Below are positions 18,811-27,884 of a stretch of 64,000 nucleotides of DNA, piece by piece. The first letter of the stretch is position 1; the number at the start of each line of letters is the position of its first letter. Source of the DNA: Flaviflexus huanghaiensis (GTDB lineage Bacteria; Actinomycetota; Actinomycetes; Actinomycetales; Actinomycetaceae); the NCBI RefSeq assembly GCF_014118685.1, contig NZ_JACFAK010000002.1:186001-250000 (forward strand), written 5' to 3'. The translations under genes and the position numbers were made by a program. The notes under the pieces are model-generated. The model made no database searches. It had not been told where the DNA came from and saw only the letters and a list, made by a program, of their open reading frames with translations.

Positions 18811-18984
18811 GCGGACCATCATTGGTCGCGACTTGAAGGATACTGAAAATATCGCCCCAACGCCACGCGGACAGGCTGTAAACACGCGGAAAACTGCGTG
18901 ATGCTTCCTACATCGGCGCGGTTGGACAACGAGAACTCAAAGTGGATATATTAATTGAGCACCGCCGGGAAGCCGGAAGGTAAC

Positions 18985-19057
18985 GCGGACGTAGCTCAGT
19001 TGGTAGAGCATCACCTTGCCAAGGTGAGGGTCGCGGGTTCGAATCCCGTCGTCCGCT
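18985..19057 (+). tRNA. tRNA-Gly (GCC)
   Basis: A 73-nt cloverleaf: acceptor GCGGACG/CGTCCGC, anticodon stem TCACC/GGTGA with loop TTGCCAA (anticodon GCC), T arm GCGGG-TTCGAAT-CCCGT, discriminator T. It is first of three tRNA genes on this strand. Confidence 0.95.
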
Positions 19058-19083
19058 CCGGGAAATCCGCAAGGATTTCGCAC

Positions 19084-19154
19084 GGTGGGTTGGCCGAGAG
19101 GCGAGGCAACGGCCTGCAAAGCCGTGTACACGGGTTCGAATCCCGTACCCACCT
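19084..19154 (+). tRNA. tRNA-Cys (GCA)
   Basis: A 71-nt cloverleaf: acceptor GGTGGGT/ACCCACC, anticodon stem ACGGC/GCCGT with loop CTGCAAA (anticodon GCA), a short variable region GTAC, T arm ACGGG-TTCGAAT-CCCGT, discriminator T (U73, normal for tRNA-Cys). Confidence 0.95.
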
Positions 19155-19163
19155 CGCATGCGA

Positions 19164-19235
19164 GGGCGATTGGCGCAGCGGTAGCGCGCTTCCCTGACAC
19201 GGAAGAGGTCACTGGTTCGATCCCAGTATCGCCCA
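19164..19235 (+). tRNA. tRNA-Val (GAC)
   Basis: A 72-nt cloverleaf: acceptor GGGCGAT/ATCGCCC, anticodon stem CTTCC/GGAAG with loop CTGACAC (anticodon GAC), T arm ACTGG-TTCGATC-CCAGT, discriminator A. CCA follows directly in the DNA (19236-19238). Its acceptor stem is identical to that of the opposite-strand tRNA-Val(CAC). Confidence 0.95.
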
Positions 19236-19240
19236 CCAGC

Positions 19241-19268
19241 AAGGCCCCGAGAATAATCTCGGGGCCTT
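19241..19268 (+). terminator. Terminator of the Gly-Cys-Val tRNA cluster
   Basis: AAGGCCCCGAGA and TCTCGGGGCCTT pair perfectly over 12 bp with an ATAA loop, immediately after the last tRNA. Confidence 0.85.
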
Positions 19269-19295
19269 CGTCATGTCTCGAGTCCTGCTCACTGA

Positions 19296-19303
19296 AGATG
19301 TCT
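19296..19303. repeat. Target-site duplication, left copy
   Basis: AGATGTCT directly abuts the left inverted repeat and recurs directly after the right one (20759-20766). An 8-bp duplication is normal for IS256-family insertion. Confidence 0.85.
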
Positions 19304-19330
19304 GGCTTATAGGACATTTCGTGTTGGTTT
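19304..19330 (+). repeat. IS left terminal inverted repeat
   Basis: 27 bp beginning GGCTTATAGGACATTTCG; it matches the right end except for four central positions (TTTC against AAAT on the aligned strand). Confidence 0.85.
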
Positions 19331-19570
19331 GACCCTGATCTTTTGTTGCTGTGCCGCCATTAGGTTGGTGTTGAAGTTCGTGCGGCTGAACTTGATGGGT
19401 GGACATTTCGTGTTGGCTTGACCCCGACCTTTTGTTGCTTTGACGCGGAAAAGTGGGGGTCGAAGTTGGTTTCACGGGGCTGACTTATAGGACATTTCGT
19501 GTTGGTTTGATCCCGACTTTTCGGCGCGTTCTCAACGGAAAGGCAGGGTCCAAGTTGCCTGATAGGGAGG
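19312..19570 (+). repeat. Three 89-bp tandem units at the IS left end
   Basis: GGACATTTCG starts at 19312, 19401 and 19490, exactly 89 bp apart. Each copy continues GTGTTGG(T/C)TTGA and then a diverged GA(C/T)CTTTT stretch. About 60 bp into each unit comes a (G/C)AAGTT element. Copy three also keeps the ACTTATA leader of the terminal repeat. The units have diverged, so the triplication is old relative to the insertion. Confidence 0.85.
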
Positions 19571-20713
19571 GTGAACACTCCTTATTGCCGCCCGTGCGAG
19601 CAGGCGATGACACGCTATGGAAAGACCAGTACGGGACGTCAGCGCTACCGCTGTGCCGGGTGCAGGACGAGTCGCGTAGCGGCGATCGACACCTCCGCGA
19701 AAGACTTCGCCCTGTTCTTGTCCTTTCTGTTTTCCCGCCAGCGCCAGCGAGACCTGCCCGGGGCGGGACGGACCTTCCGTCGGCGCACCGCACGGTTCTG
19801 GCAGCTGTGGCCCACCCCTGATGTGGTCGACGAGGTCCACCGGGTGATCTACGTCGATGGGATTCACCTCGGACGCAGAGCCGTGATCCTGATCGCCTCC
19901 ACCGACACCCATGTCGTGGGCTGGTACCTCGCACGCAGCGAACACAGCCAGGCCTGGGCAGCGCTGCTGGCCCGAATCGCACCGCCGCAGGTCGTGGTCA
20001 CCGATGGTGGATCGGGCTTCGCCAAAGCCCGCCGGGCGCACTGGCCCACCACAAAGGTCCAGCGCTGCACGTTCCATGCTTTCAGCCAGGTGCGTCGCCA
20101 GACCACGACCCGGCCCCGCACTCAGGCCGGAGTGGAACTCTACGGCCTGGCTAAAGCGCTACTCCACGTCCGCGATAGCGCCGGGGCCGCCGCATGGCTG
20201 GCCGCTTACACCCAGTGGCGCGCCACATGGGAGACCTTCCTGGCTGAGCGCACTCGACTCGCCACGGGGCAGGTCGTGCTCACTCACCAGCGTCTGGTCA
20301 CGGCCCGCTCAGCCCTCGATACGCTGATCCGGACCAAGACCCTGTTCACCTACGTCGATCCCGCCAACTTCCCCGCCAGCGCCTACCTGCACGCTCCGCT
20401 GCCAGCGACGAATAACCGGATCGAGGGTGGGATCAACACTCAACTGCGGGCCCTGCTGCGCGATCACCGCGGGATGAGCCTGGACAGGCGGATCAAAGCG
20501 ATCATGTGGTGGTGCTACATGCACACCGAACACCCTGCCAGCCCCGCACACATCCTCAGGACCATGCCCACCGACACCCAGATCCAGGCCTACTACCGAG
20601 CTGCGGCCAGCCGCGGCGAACACGCCCGAGACATCGGCCTGACGGGCATCGGCACCGCAGCCGTCTGGAACGAGCTCCACCACTCGACCAGCTACATCAC
20701 AACCTGGGACTGA
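19571..20713 (+). CDS. IS256/IS1249-type DDE transposase
   Basis: A 380-residue transposase. The N-terminus has a CxxC...CxxC zinc ribbon (CRPC and CAGC, about residues 6-32). The DDE catalytic core follows: first Asp in IYVDGIHLG, second in VVTDGGSGF, and the Glu in TNNRIEGGINTQLRALLRDH. The CTFHA segment is also typical of the IS256/mutator group. The GTG at 19571 lies directly behind AGGGAGG, too close for a normal ribosome site. The true start may therefore be slightly upstream, where the frame is open. No frameshift or internal stop is seen, so the protein is probably functional. Confidence 0.9.
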   Translation: MNTPYCRPCEQAMTRYGKTSTGRQRYRCAGCRTSRVAAIDTSAKDFALFLSFLFSRQRQRDLPGAGRTFRRRTARFWQLWPTPDVVDEVHRVIYVDGIHLGRRAVILIASTDTHVVGWYLARSEHSQAWAALLARIAPPQVVVTDGGSGFAKARRAHWPTTKVQRCTFHAFSQVRRQTTTRPRTQAGVELYGLAKALLHVRDSAGAAAWLAAYTQWRATWETFLAERTRLATGQVVLTHQRLVTARSALDTLIRTKTLFTYVDPANFPASAYLHAPLPATNNRIEGGINTQLRALLRDHRGMSLDRRIKAIMWWCYMHTEHPASPAHILRTMPTDTQIQAYYRAAASRGEHARDIGLTGIGTAAVWNELHHSTSYITTWD

Positions 20714-20731
20714 CACCCCTCCGATCAAACA

Positions 20732-20758
20732 AAACCAACACATTTTGTCCTATAAGCC
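20732..20758 (-). repeat. IS right terminal inverted repeat
   Basis: 27 bp; read on the minus strand it begins GGCTTATAGGACAAAATG. The transposase stop codon lies 18 bp inside it. Confidence 0.85.
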
Positions 20759-20766
20759 AGATGTCT
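20759..20766. repeat. Target-site duplication, right copy
   Basis: AGATGTCT, identical to 19296-19303. Confidence 0.85.
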
Positions 20767-20768
20767 GA

Positions 20769-20782
20769 CTGTGACGTCACAG
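20769..20782. other. Perfect 14-bp palindrome CTGTGACGTCACAG
   Basis: A fully symmetric site 10 bp outside the IS right end, in a stretch with no adjacent promoter. It contains TGTGA/TCACA half-sites, but with a 2-bp rather than the 6-bp spacer of CRP/GlxR sites, so its role is unclear. Nothing else is recognisable in 20767-20964. Confidence 0.3.
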
Positions 20783-20964
20783 CGCGAACTCTTAGGCCAT
20801 CACCTATCGCTGACGGTCGATGCTCGACCTGCGACCCTGCGGACCGCTGTGAACGAGGAGCAACGACTCTCGCGACGTGCATGGCGGGGTGGCGAGCCAT
20901 CACGGCCTGAGGTCAACAAGGAATGCTGGCCAGGGCTCGAACCCCGCCTGGCTGCGGTTTTGAA

Positions 20965-20997
20965 CATGTGCACGCCCGGTCGGCGGGCGTGCACATG
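20965..20997 (-). terminator. Terminator after acs
   Basis: CATGTGCACGCCCG and CGGGCGTGCACATG form a perfect 14-bp stem with a 5-nt loop, 5 nt beyond the acs stop codon. No strong T-run is present. Confidence 0.75.
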
Positions 20998-21002
20998 GCG
21001 CA

Positions 21003-22889
21003 CTATTCCTCGAGGGTCGACAGGTCACCCTCGTCCTGGCCGAGTGCCCGTGCACGAAGCACTCGACGCATGATCTTGCCGGATCGAGTCTTCGGGAGCT
21101 TATCGACGAACTGGATGTCATCCGGTTTTGCGATGGGGGACAGGTGCTGAGCCACGTGGGCCCGGAGCTCCTCGACGAGCTCTCGAGAGCCTGAATAGCC
21201 CTGGTTCAGCACCGCGTACGTGAGGATCGATTGACCTTTAACCTCGTGTGGCACTCCGATCGCCGCTGATTCGGAGACTGCTCCATGGGAGTTGATGGCC
21301 GCTTCGACCTCGGCGGTGCCGAGTCGGTGGCCGGAGACCATGATGACGTCATCAGTGCGGCCGATGATCCAGAAGTAGCCATCTTTATCTCGCTTCGCGG
21401 CGTCGCCCGTCATGTACCGACCTGGATATTTTGACCAGTACGTTTCAACAAATCGGTCGTCGTCGTTGTAGAGCGTGCGGGCCATCGCCGGCCAGGGATT
21501 CTTGAGAAGAAGGAAACCCTCGGTCCCGTCGGGTACAGGATTGCCATCCGCATCGACGATCTCAGCCTCCTGCCCGAAAACGGGCCGCCCGGCCGATCCG
21601 GGCTTCTGCGGCATGGCGGGAACTCCGGTGATCTGGAACATTCCTGTCTCCGTCTGCCACCACGTGTCCATAATCGGCGCCCGGCCGCCCCCAACGACCC
21701 CGTGGAACCACAGCCAGGCCTCTGGGTTGATCGGCTCGCCAACGGAGCCGAGTAGCCGGAGGGATGACAGGTCGTGGCGGTTCACCCACGCATCGCCAAA
21801 CCTCATGAGCGAGCGGATCGCAGTGGGGGCCGTATAGAAGATCGTGACGCCGTAGTGCTCGATGAGCTTCCACCAGCGGTCGGGATGAGGGTAGGTCGGC
21901 CCGCCCTCGTACATGAGTGTCGTCGCGCCGGTGAGGAGGGGCCCGTACACAACGTAGGAATGTCCCGTCACCCACCCGGCATCCGCCGTGCACCAGAACC
22001 GGTCTTCTTCTTTGACGTCGAACGTGTACTTCAACGTCGTATAGGTGCCCACCATGTATCCACCGTGGGTGTGGAGGATCGCCTTCGGCTTCCCGGTGCT
22101 GCCCGAGGTATAGAGGATGTACAGCGGATGCTCTGCATCGACCTGGACGGTGGGGCACGGGCCGCGGGAGATCGGAAGTGACTCGAGGTCGTGGTACCAG
22201 TGGTCCCGCGTGGAATCCATGTGGACGTCAGTATTCGTACGCCTTACGACAATGATGTTCTCCACCGTCGGGGAGAATCGCACCGCCTCATCGACGATGT
22301 CTTTCAGTGGGAAGACACTGCCATTGATCCACGACCCGTCTGCGGTGATGACAAGCTTCGACTCGGAATCGTCGATCCGGGACGACAGCGCGTCGGCAGA
22401 GAATCCGGCGAAGACGACCGAATGGATCGCGCCGAGCTTTGCGCACGCCAGCATCGCGAAGACGACCTCGGGGATCCTCGGCAGGTAGATCGTCACCCGA
22501 TCGCCCTTCTCGATTCCCATGGCCTTGAGAATGTTCGCCATCTTCACAACCTCGCGGTGGAGAGAGAAGTAGGAGAACGTCCGAGTTTCCTTATTATCCT
22601 CCGAGCGCCATAGGAGAGCGAGCTTGTTCTTCCGGTGACCGCTGATGTGCCGATCGACTGCGTTCGTCACGATGTTTGTCTCGCCGCCCGTAAACCATGA
22701 GTAAAACGGCGCGTTCGAGTCGTCGATGACGCGATCCCACGGCTTGGACCATTCGAGCTCCGATGCTCGTTCAGCCCAGTAGCCTTCAAGGTCCGCGGCA
22801 GCGCGCTTTTCCAGGTCTTCCCAATTTTCCGCCCACGACCCGCGAGCAGTCTCGGCCGGTGGATAGAAGATGTCACGTTCGTTCGTCAT
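21003..22889 (-). CDS. acs: Acetyl-CoA synthetase (AMP-forming)
   Basis: A 628-residue ANL-superfamily enzyme that makes acetyl-CoA from acetate, ATP and CoA in the cytoplasm. The ATP-binding P-loop is YTSGSTGKPKAILHTHGG. The hinge/A8 region reads IIGRTDDVIMVSGHRLGTAEVE. The C-terminal TRSGKIMRR contains the Lys that forms acetyl-adenylate and is the usual site of regulatory acetylation. An upstream ATG at 22913 is in frame, but GAAGGGAG sits 5 nt before the ATG at 22889, which is therefore chosen. It is a single-gene unit divergent from thrS. Confidence 0.95.
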   Translation of the reverse strand: MTNERDIFYPPAETARGSWAENWEDLEKRAAADLEGYWAERASELEWSKPWDRVIDDSNAPFYSWFTGGETNIVTNAVDRHISGHRKNKLALLWRSEDNKETRTFSYFSLHREVVKMANILKAMGIEKGDRVTIYLPRIPEVVFAMLACAKLGAIHSVVFAGFSADALSSRIDDSESKLVITADGSWINGSVFPLKDIVDEAVRFSPTVENIIVVRRTNTDVHMDSTRDHWYHDLESLPISRGPCPTVQVDAEHPLYILYTSGSTGKPKAILHTHGGYMVGTYTTLKYTFDVKEEDRFWCTADAGWVTGHSYVVYGPLLTGATTLMYEGGPTYPHPDRWWKLIEHYGVTIFYTAPTAIRSLMRFGDAWVNRHDLSSLRLLGSVGEPINPEAWLWFHGVVGGGRAPIMDTWWQTETGMFQITGVPAMPQKPGSAGRPVFGQEAEIVDADGNPVPDGTEGFLLLKNPWPAMARTLYNDDDRFVETYWSKYPGRYMTGDAAKRDKDGYFWIIGRTDDVIMVSGHRLGTAEVEAAINSHGAVSESAAIGVPHEVKGQSILTYAVLNQGYSGSRELVEELRAHVAQHLSPIAKPDDIQFVDKLPKTRSGKIMRRVLRARALGQDEGDLSTLEE

Positions 22890-23040
22890 TGAACTCCCTT
22901 CGTTGATAAGCATGAGAATGCCAGATTAAGTGACGTAGGTCCCACACTCTCGTCATCTCATCATTCGGCGTTCTCGAACCTGACCATTGCGAGTGGACGT
23001 CTACCCAGGGCCGTCATCGAGAGGTCGGTCACGAGCACAT

Positions 23041-23075
23041 CCCGCCCTGGTCCCAGCACCGGGCTGAAGGGCGGG
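23041..23075 (+). promoter_or_regulatory. Hairpin in the thrS leader region
   Basis: CCCGCCCT (23041-23048) pairs with AGGGCGGG (23068-23075), with a smaller CCC/GGG pairing inside the loop. It lies about 65 bp before the thrS start, just ahead of a TATGAT (23082-23087) that could be a -10 element. No T-box consensus is visible, so it may be a terminator or simply an upstream structure. Confidence 0.25.
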
Positions 23076-23139
23076 GATGGGTATGATGATGACCGTGCGC
23101 ACCGCCGTATGTGCGTACACAACCGAATGGAGAACTACT

Positions 23140-25143
23140 GTGCCCATGCTCGTTATCGACGGATCGCCGCTCGAGATCGATGGACCGATGACCGGTCTTG
23201 ACCACTACCACAAGCAGCGGAACATCATCGCCCTGCGAATCGACGGGGAGCTGAAAGATCTCGATACGAATCTGGCGACGCTGACCGAGGGCACGAGCAT
23301 CGAAGGCGTCGACGTCTCGTCGCAGGACGGCCTCGACATTCTCCGTCACTCGGCCACCCACGTTCTCGCCCAAGCGGTTCAGCAGCTCAACCCTGACGTC
23401 AACCTTGGTATCGGGCCTTTTATCACTGACGGCTTCTACTACGACTTCGGCAACATCGACCCGGTCACCCCCGAGGATCTCAAGGCGATCGAGAAGATCA
23501 TGAAGCAGATCGTCAAGGAGGGCCAGTCCTTCCGGCGCCGCGTTGTCACCGACGAAGAGGCCCGCAGCGAGCTCTCCGACCAGCCGTACAAGCTCGAGCT
23601 CCTCGGCATCACCGGCAACGCCGAGGAGGCAGCCGAGGGCGCCTCCGTTGAGATCGGCGGAGCCGAGCTCACAATCTATGACAACGTACGCAGAAACGGC
23701 GAGGTTGCCTGGAAGGACCTCTGCCGCGGACCGCACGTGCCGACAACGAAGTATCTCGGCAACGGCTTCGCCCTCACCCGAGCATCCGCAGCCTACTGGC
23801 GCGGTGACCAGAACAACGACGGTCTCCAGCGAATCTATGGCACCGCGTGGCCCTCGAAGGATGAGCTCAGCGAGTACCAGACCCGCATTGCCGAAGCTCA
23901 GAAGCGTGACCACCGTCGGCTCGGCACCGAGCTCGATCTGTTCTCCTTCCCGGATGAGATCGGCTCAGGCCTGCCCGTGTTCCATCCGAAGGGCGAGATG
24001 GTGCGAATGGTCATGGAGGATTACGCCCGCAAGCGGCACCTCGAGGCGGGTTACTCGTTCGTGCACACCCCTCACATTACGAAGAAGAATCTCTTCGAGA
24101 CCTCGAAGCACCTCGAATGGTATGCGGACGGCATGTACCCGCCGATGCACATGGACGAGGAACGGGACGCCGAGGGCAATGTCACGAAGCAGGGCCAGGA
24201 TTACTACCTCAAGCCGATGAACTGCCCGATGCACAACCTCATTTACCGCTCGCGCGGACGCTCCTACCGCGAGCTACCGCTACGCCTGTTCGAGTTCGGG
24301 ACCGTCTACCGTTACGAGAAGTCCGGTGTTGTTCACGGGCTTACCCGATCCCGCGGTTTCACCCAGGATGATGCCCACATTTACACGACCCGAGAGCAGA
24401 TGAAAGATGAGCTGGCGAGTCTGCTCGGCTTCGTCCTCGACCTGCTCCGCGATTACGGCATGGACGACTTCTACCTCGAACTGTCGACCCGCGATCCTCA
24501 AAAGTCGGTTGGCGACGAGCAGACGTGGGACGAGGCGACTCGCACGCTTGCTGAGGTCGCTCACGAATCAGGCCTCGAACTGGTTGACGACCCGGGCGGG
24601 GCCGCCTTCTACGGACCGAAGATTTCCGTCCAGGCGAAGGACGCCCTTGGCCGGACGTGGCAGCTGTCGACGATCCAGCTCGACTTCTTCGAGCCCGATC
24701 TGTTCGAGCTCGAATACACGGCTCCGGACGGTTCTCGCCAGCGTCCCGTCATGATCCATCGCGCACTTTTCGGTTCAATCGAACGCTTCTTTGGCGTCCT
24801 CGTTGAACATTACGGTGGCGCGTTCCCAGCGTGGCTCGCGCCCGTCCAGGTTGTCTGCATCCCCGTCGCCGAAGCATTCGAGGACTACCTTGAGGGCGTC
24901 GCCGCACAGTTGCGCGCCGAGGGTATCCGAGTCGAGATTGACCGCTCTGATGATCGGTTCGGCAAGAAGATCCGCAACGCCGCCAAGGATAAGGTGCCGT
25001 TCGTTCTCATTGCCGGCGGCGAGGACACTGAGAACAACGCCGTGTCCTTCCGGTATCGGGATGGCTCGCAGAACAACGGTGTCCCCATCGCTGAGGCTGT
25101 CGCGGAGATCGTTCGCCAGGTCCGCGAACGGGTCAACCAGTAG
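23140..25143 (+). CDS. thrS: Threonyl-tRNA synthetase
   Basis: A 667-residue class II synthetase charging tRNA-Thr. The N-terminal TGS domain ([20 protein letters not shown]) is followed by the editing domain with the [11 protein letters not shown] motif and the later zinc-binding CRGPHV segment. The catalytic core includes motif 2 ([25 protein letters not shown]), and an anticodon-binding domain ends the protein. The frame is open back to 23077, but GGAGA lies 6 nt before the GTG at 23140, and the homologous region starts there. It is followed after 11 bp by the PIM lipid genes. Confidence 0.95.
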   Translation: MPMLVIDGSPLEIDGPMTGLDHYHKQRNIIALRIDGELKDLDTNLATLTEGTSIEGVDVSSQDGLDILRHSATHVLAQAVQQLNPDVNLGIGPFITDGFYYDFGNIDPVTPEDLKAIEKIMKQIVKEGQSFRRRVVTDEEARSELSDQPYKLELLGITGNAEEAAEGASVEIGGAELTIYDNVRRNGEVAWKDLCRGPHVPTTKYLGNGFALTRASAAYWRGDQNNDGLQRIYGTAWPSKDELSEYQTRIAEAQKRDHRRLGTELDLFSFPDEIGSGLPVFHPKGEMVRMVMEDYARKRHLEAGYSFVHTPHITKKNLFETSKHLEWYADGMYPPMHMDEERDAEGNVTKQGQDYYLKPMNCPMHNLIYRSRGRSYRELPLRLFEFGTVYRYEKSGVVHGLTRSRGFTQDDAHIYTTREQMKDELASLLGFVLDLLRDYGMDDFYLELSTRDPQKSVGDEQTWDEATRTLAEVAHESGLELVDDPGGAAFYGPKISVQAKDALGRTWQLSTIQLDFFEPDLFELEYTAPDGSRQRPVMIHRALFGSIERFFGVLVEHYGGAFPAWLAPVQVVCIPVAEAFEDYLEGVAAQLRAEGIRVEIDRSDDRFGKKIRNAAKDKVPFVLIAGGEDTENNAVSFRYRDGSQNNGVPIAEAVAEIVRQVRERVNQ

Positions 25144-25154
25144 CGGGGAACGCC

Positions 25155-25778
25155 ATGCTCAGTCGTAGCGGGCGTCCGCTCGCCCAGATGCTGTTCGGCC
25201 CGATAGCGAAGCTGTTCGTCCGGCTCGGCATCACCGCCGATGCCGTGACGATCGCTGGCACAATTCTCACGTGCGCTGTCGCTCTCTGGCTCATCCCCAC
25301 CGACCATCTGACGGCGGCAGCGTGGACGATCTTCGCGGTTGTCATCTTCGATAATCTCGATGGCCAGATTGCCCGGTTGACGGGCACGGAGTCGTCGTGG
25401 GGTGCGTTCCTCGACTCGACGATGGACAGGTTCGCCGATGGTGCGATCTTCCTTGCCGTCGCGATCTGGGCCGTCCTTCACGCCGAGCCGGCCTATGCGA
25501 ACTGGATCGCCCTCGGTGCGGTGCTCGCGCTCCTCATGGGCGGCGTTGTGCCCTATGCGAAGGCTCGTGCCGAATCTCTTGGTTTCACGGCGAACGTGGG
25601 GCTGGCTGAGCGAGCGGACCGCCTGCTCGTCATCCTTGTCGCCGTCTTCTTCGTTGGCATGGAATGGGGGGACTGGTGGCTACTGGGGGCGTCCTGGCTC
25701 CTTGTCGTGGCCGGCTTCTTCACGGTCATCCAGCGGATGGCGACCGTCCGCCAGCAATCGAAGGGCGAGTCGCTGTAG
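25155..25778 (+). CDS. pgsA: Phosphatidylinositol(-phosphate) synthase PgsA
   Basis: A 207-residue membrane enzyme with about six helices that transfers the phosphatidyl group from CDP-diacylglycerol to an inositol phosphate. The CDP-alcohol phosphotransferase motif is complete: D66, D69-G70, A73-R74, G83, D87 and D91 within DNLDGQIARLTG and GAFLDSTMDR. The specific assignment to inositol rests on the neighbours (acyltransferase and PimA), an order conserved in actinobacteria. The next gene starts within the stop codon. Confidence 0.9.
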   Translation: MLSRSGRPLAQMLFGPIAKLFVRLGITADAVTIAGTILTCAVALWLIPTDHLTAAAWTIFAVVIFDNLDGQIARLTGTESSWGAFLDSTMDRFADGAIFLAVAIWAVLHAEPAYANWIALGAVLALLMGGVVPYAKARAESLGFTANVGLAERADRLLVILVAVFFVGMEWGDWWLLGASWLLVVAGFFTVIQRMATVRQQSKGESL

Positions 25779-26734
25779 TGGATACGTATGCTCTCTTTGA
25801 GAAGGCCCAAGCCTTCGTTGAGAAAGCTCCCGAGCCGCTCGGCAGGGCGGTCTTCGATCTCGCCGGCATCGGTGCCGCGTTAGCAAACATCAAAGGCGTA
25901 CGGCAGCTGAAAAAGAACTACTCCCGTATCGACCCGAACCTCAAAGGACTCACGCTTCAGGGCGCAGCCATCACCGGCATGCGGAACTACATGCGCTACT
26001 ACTACGAGATGTTTCGTGCCCCGAGCATCCCTCAAGAGGAGCTCGCCCACCGCGTCCGCATGGTCCCGGATGACTACCTACGCGACCAGCTTGAACACCG
26101 GTCGGTACCAGCGGCTCTCATGCACACGGGCAACTGGGACCTGGCCGGGGCATGGGCCGAGAAAAACCTCGCCCATGTCATCACCGTTGCCGAGAAACTC
26201 GGCGACCCGCGGATGGCACAGAGATTCATCGATTACCGGACCGGGCTCGGCATGTCGATCTATCTTGCCGAGCGAGGCGCGAACGTGTTTGAGAGCCTCG
26301 TCGAGGACGCCGCCCGCCCGGTGCTTCTTCCCCTGCTCGCCGATCGCGACCTCACGTCCTCGGGTGTGCCGACACGTCTGTGCGGGCACGAGCTCATGCT
26401 CGCTCCCGGCCCCGCGCTCCTTGCGATCCGCACGGGTCGTCCTTTCGTTCCCCTCCTCATGAGGCACACGCGCGTCACGGGCGATGAGCGTCGGAGGGCG
26501 GGTACCCGGTGGGTCACCCACATCGACGTTTTCGACCCGATCGCCCCCACCGTTGGCCCGGACGCGCCGCGAGCCGAGCAGGAAGCAGACGTGGAACGCA
26601 TGTGTGTCGACTGGATGGATGCGGTTGAGCCGTGGATGAGGGAGCATTATGTGCACTGGCACATGCTTCAGAAGGTGTTCGTCGATGACCTCGACATGGA
26701 CCGAGTGAGAGCGCGCCAAGCGGATACGGTGTGA
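25778..26734 (+). CDS. Phosphatidylinositol mannoside acyltransferase (PatA-like)
   Basis: A 318-residue protein of the lipid A acyltransferase (HtrB/LpxL) superfamily. The catalytic H-x4-D motif is MHTGNWDLAG (H116, D121). In actinobacteria this gene between pgsA and pimA acylates a mannose of phosphatidylinositol mannosides at the inner face of the membrane. The frame extends upstream inside pgsA, but the GTG at 25778 overlaps the pgsA stop by one base and follows AAGGGCGAG, so it is preferred. It belongs to a tightly packed lipid operon. Confidence 0.88.
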   Translation: MDTYALFEKAQAFVEKAPEPLGRAVFDLAGIGAALANIKGVRQLKKNYSRIDPNLKGLTLQGAAITGMRNYMRYYYEMFRAPSIPQEELAHRVRMVPDDYLRDQLEHRSVPAALMHTGNWDLAGAWAEKNLAHVITVAEKLGDPRMAQRFIDYRTGLGMSIYLAERGANVFESLVEDAARPVLLPLLADRDLTSSGVPTRLCGHELMLAPGPALLAIRTGRPFVPLLMRHTRVTGDERRRAGTRWVTHIDVFDPIAPTVGPDAPRAEQEADVERMCVDWMDAVEPWMREHYVHWHMLQKVFVDDLDMDRVRARQADTV

Positions 26735-26747
26735 GAGCGGAGTTTTA

Positions 26748-27884
26748 GTGAAGATCGGTATTGCCTGCCCCTACTCGTGGGATGTTCCAGGCGGGGTGCA
26801 GTTCCACATCCGCGACCTCGCCGACGAGCTTATCGGGCGTGGCCATGAGGTCTCCGTCATCGCCCCAGCCGTCGAGGGCACCGAGTTGCCCGACTTCGTC
26901 ATCCCGACCGGAGCCGCCGTCCCCATTCCATACAACGGGTCGGTCGCGCGGCTCGCTTTCGGACCCCGTGTCAATCTTCAGGTGCGCAGGTGGCTCGCCG
27001 GAGGGGACTTCGATGTCCTTCACGTTCACGAGCCGTTCGTTCCCTCTCTCGCGATGCTCGCGCTCATGAACGCGGAGTGTCCGGTTGTCGCGACGTTCCA
27101 CACGGCCATGGATCGGTCGAAGTTCCTCTCGATCGCCTCGCCGTTGCTCGTCCCCGTGCTCGAGAAGACGCGGGCGCGGATCGCGGTCTCGGAAGAGGCC
27201 CGCCGAACCGCGGTTGAACATCTCGGCGGGGATGCGTACGTCATCCCGAACGGCGTCGATGTTGGCGCGTTCACGGTCTCGGAGAAGGATCCACGATTCA
27301 CGGGCACACCCGACAGTCCGACCATTGGATTCCTTGGCCGGATCGACGAGCCTCGCAAGGGCCTGCCGATCCTCGCGGCTGCGGTCGCACCCGTTCTTGC
27401 CCAGTACCCGAACGCGAGATTCTTCGTCGCGGGCCGCGGGGACAACTCGAAAGCCCTCGACATTCTTGGTGACGCCGCTAAGGCGGTGACGTTCCTTGGT
27501 TCTGTCACTGAGGAAGACAAGGCTGCCATGCTGTCGTCCGTCGACATCTATGTCGCCCCCCAAACCGGTGGTGAGTCCTTCGGGATTGTCCTCATCGAGG
27601 CAATGAGCGCAGGCTCTTTCGTTGTCTCATCCGACATCCCCGCCTTCCAGGCCGTGCTCGAACATGGCACGTATGGCGACCACTTCCGCAGCGAAGACTC
27701 CGCGGACCTCGCCCGAGTCATCCTCGCTGCCATCGCGGATCCGGAGCGTCGCGCACAGACAATCACCGCCGCAGAAAAGGCGGCCTGGCGTTACGACTGG
27801 TCGACCGTCGCCTCCCAGATCCTGTCCGTCTATTCCATGGCGGTGCGCACCGCGGGCCACGAGGTCGTGGGGTGGGGGCGATGA
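26748..27884 (+). CDS. pimA: Phosphatidylinositol alpha-mannosyltransferase PimA
   Basis: A 378-residue GT-B (GT4) glycosyltransferase that adds the first mannose from GDP-mannose to phosphatidylinositol on the cytoplasmic side of the membrane. The N-terminal acceptor loop (CPYSWDVPGGVQFHIRDLAD) is typical of PimA. The C-terminal nucleotide-sugar site is visible in PNGVDVGAF and GESFGIVLIEAMSAGS. GTG at 26748 is the start. The next gene begins within its stop codon (ATGA). Confidence 0.93.
   Translation: MKIGIACPYSWDVPGGVQFHIRDLADELIGRGHEVSVIAPAVEGTELPDFVIPTGAAVPIPYNGSVARLAFGPRVNLQVRRWLAGGDFDVLHVHEPFVPSLAMLALMNAECPVVATFHTAMDRSKFLSIASPLLVPVLEKTRARIAVSEEARRTAVEHLGGDAYVIPNGVDVGAFTVSEKDPRFTGTPDSPTIGFLGRIDEPRKGLPILAAAVAPVLAQYPNARFFVAGRGDNSKALDILGDAAKAVTFLGSVTEEDKAAMLSSVDIYVAPQTGGESFGIVLIEAMSAGSFVVSSDIPAFQAVLEHGTYGDHFRSEDSADLARVILAAIADPERRAQTITAAEKAAWRYDWSTVASQILSVYSMAVRTAGHEVVGWGR

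Larger units (their letters stand above)
19304..20758 (+). mobile_element. Complete IS256/IS1249-type insertion sequence (1455 bp)
   Basis: The element is bounded by imperfect 27-bp terminal inverted repeats (23 of 27 match; both begin GGCTTATAGGACA) and flanked by the 8-bp direct repeat AGATGTCT. It carries one intact transposase gene. The left end before the transposase is unusually long (about 267 bp) because it contains three 89-bp tandem units, each starting with the inner part of the terminal repeat. It inserted just past the tRNA terminator and disrupts no visible gene. The intact ORF and exact duplication suggest a recent, possibly active insertion. Confidence 0.9.

Noticed and set aside
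19484-20758. The third repeat copy as the true left end of the insertion sequence
   Set aside because: The 8-bp target duplication abuts the outermost copy at 19304, not the copy at about 19484.
20769-20782. GlxR/CRP-type site
   Set aside because: The TGTGA/TCACA half-sites are separated by 2 rather than 6 bp and no promoter lies next to it; it is listed only as a palindrome.
20920-20960. A tRNA-like T-arm (GGCTCGAACCCC) near the acs terminator
   Set aside because: The flanking bases do not form an acceptor, anticodon or D stem on either strand.
22914-23139. T-box riboswitch before thrS
   Set aside because: A hairpin is present but the T-box consensus and the specifier-loop arrangement are not visible, and the interval is short.
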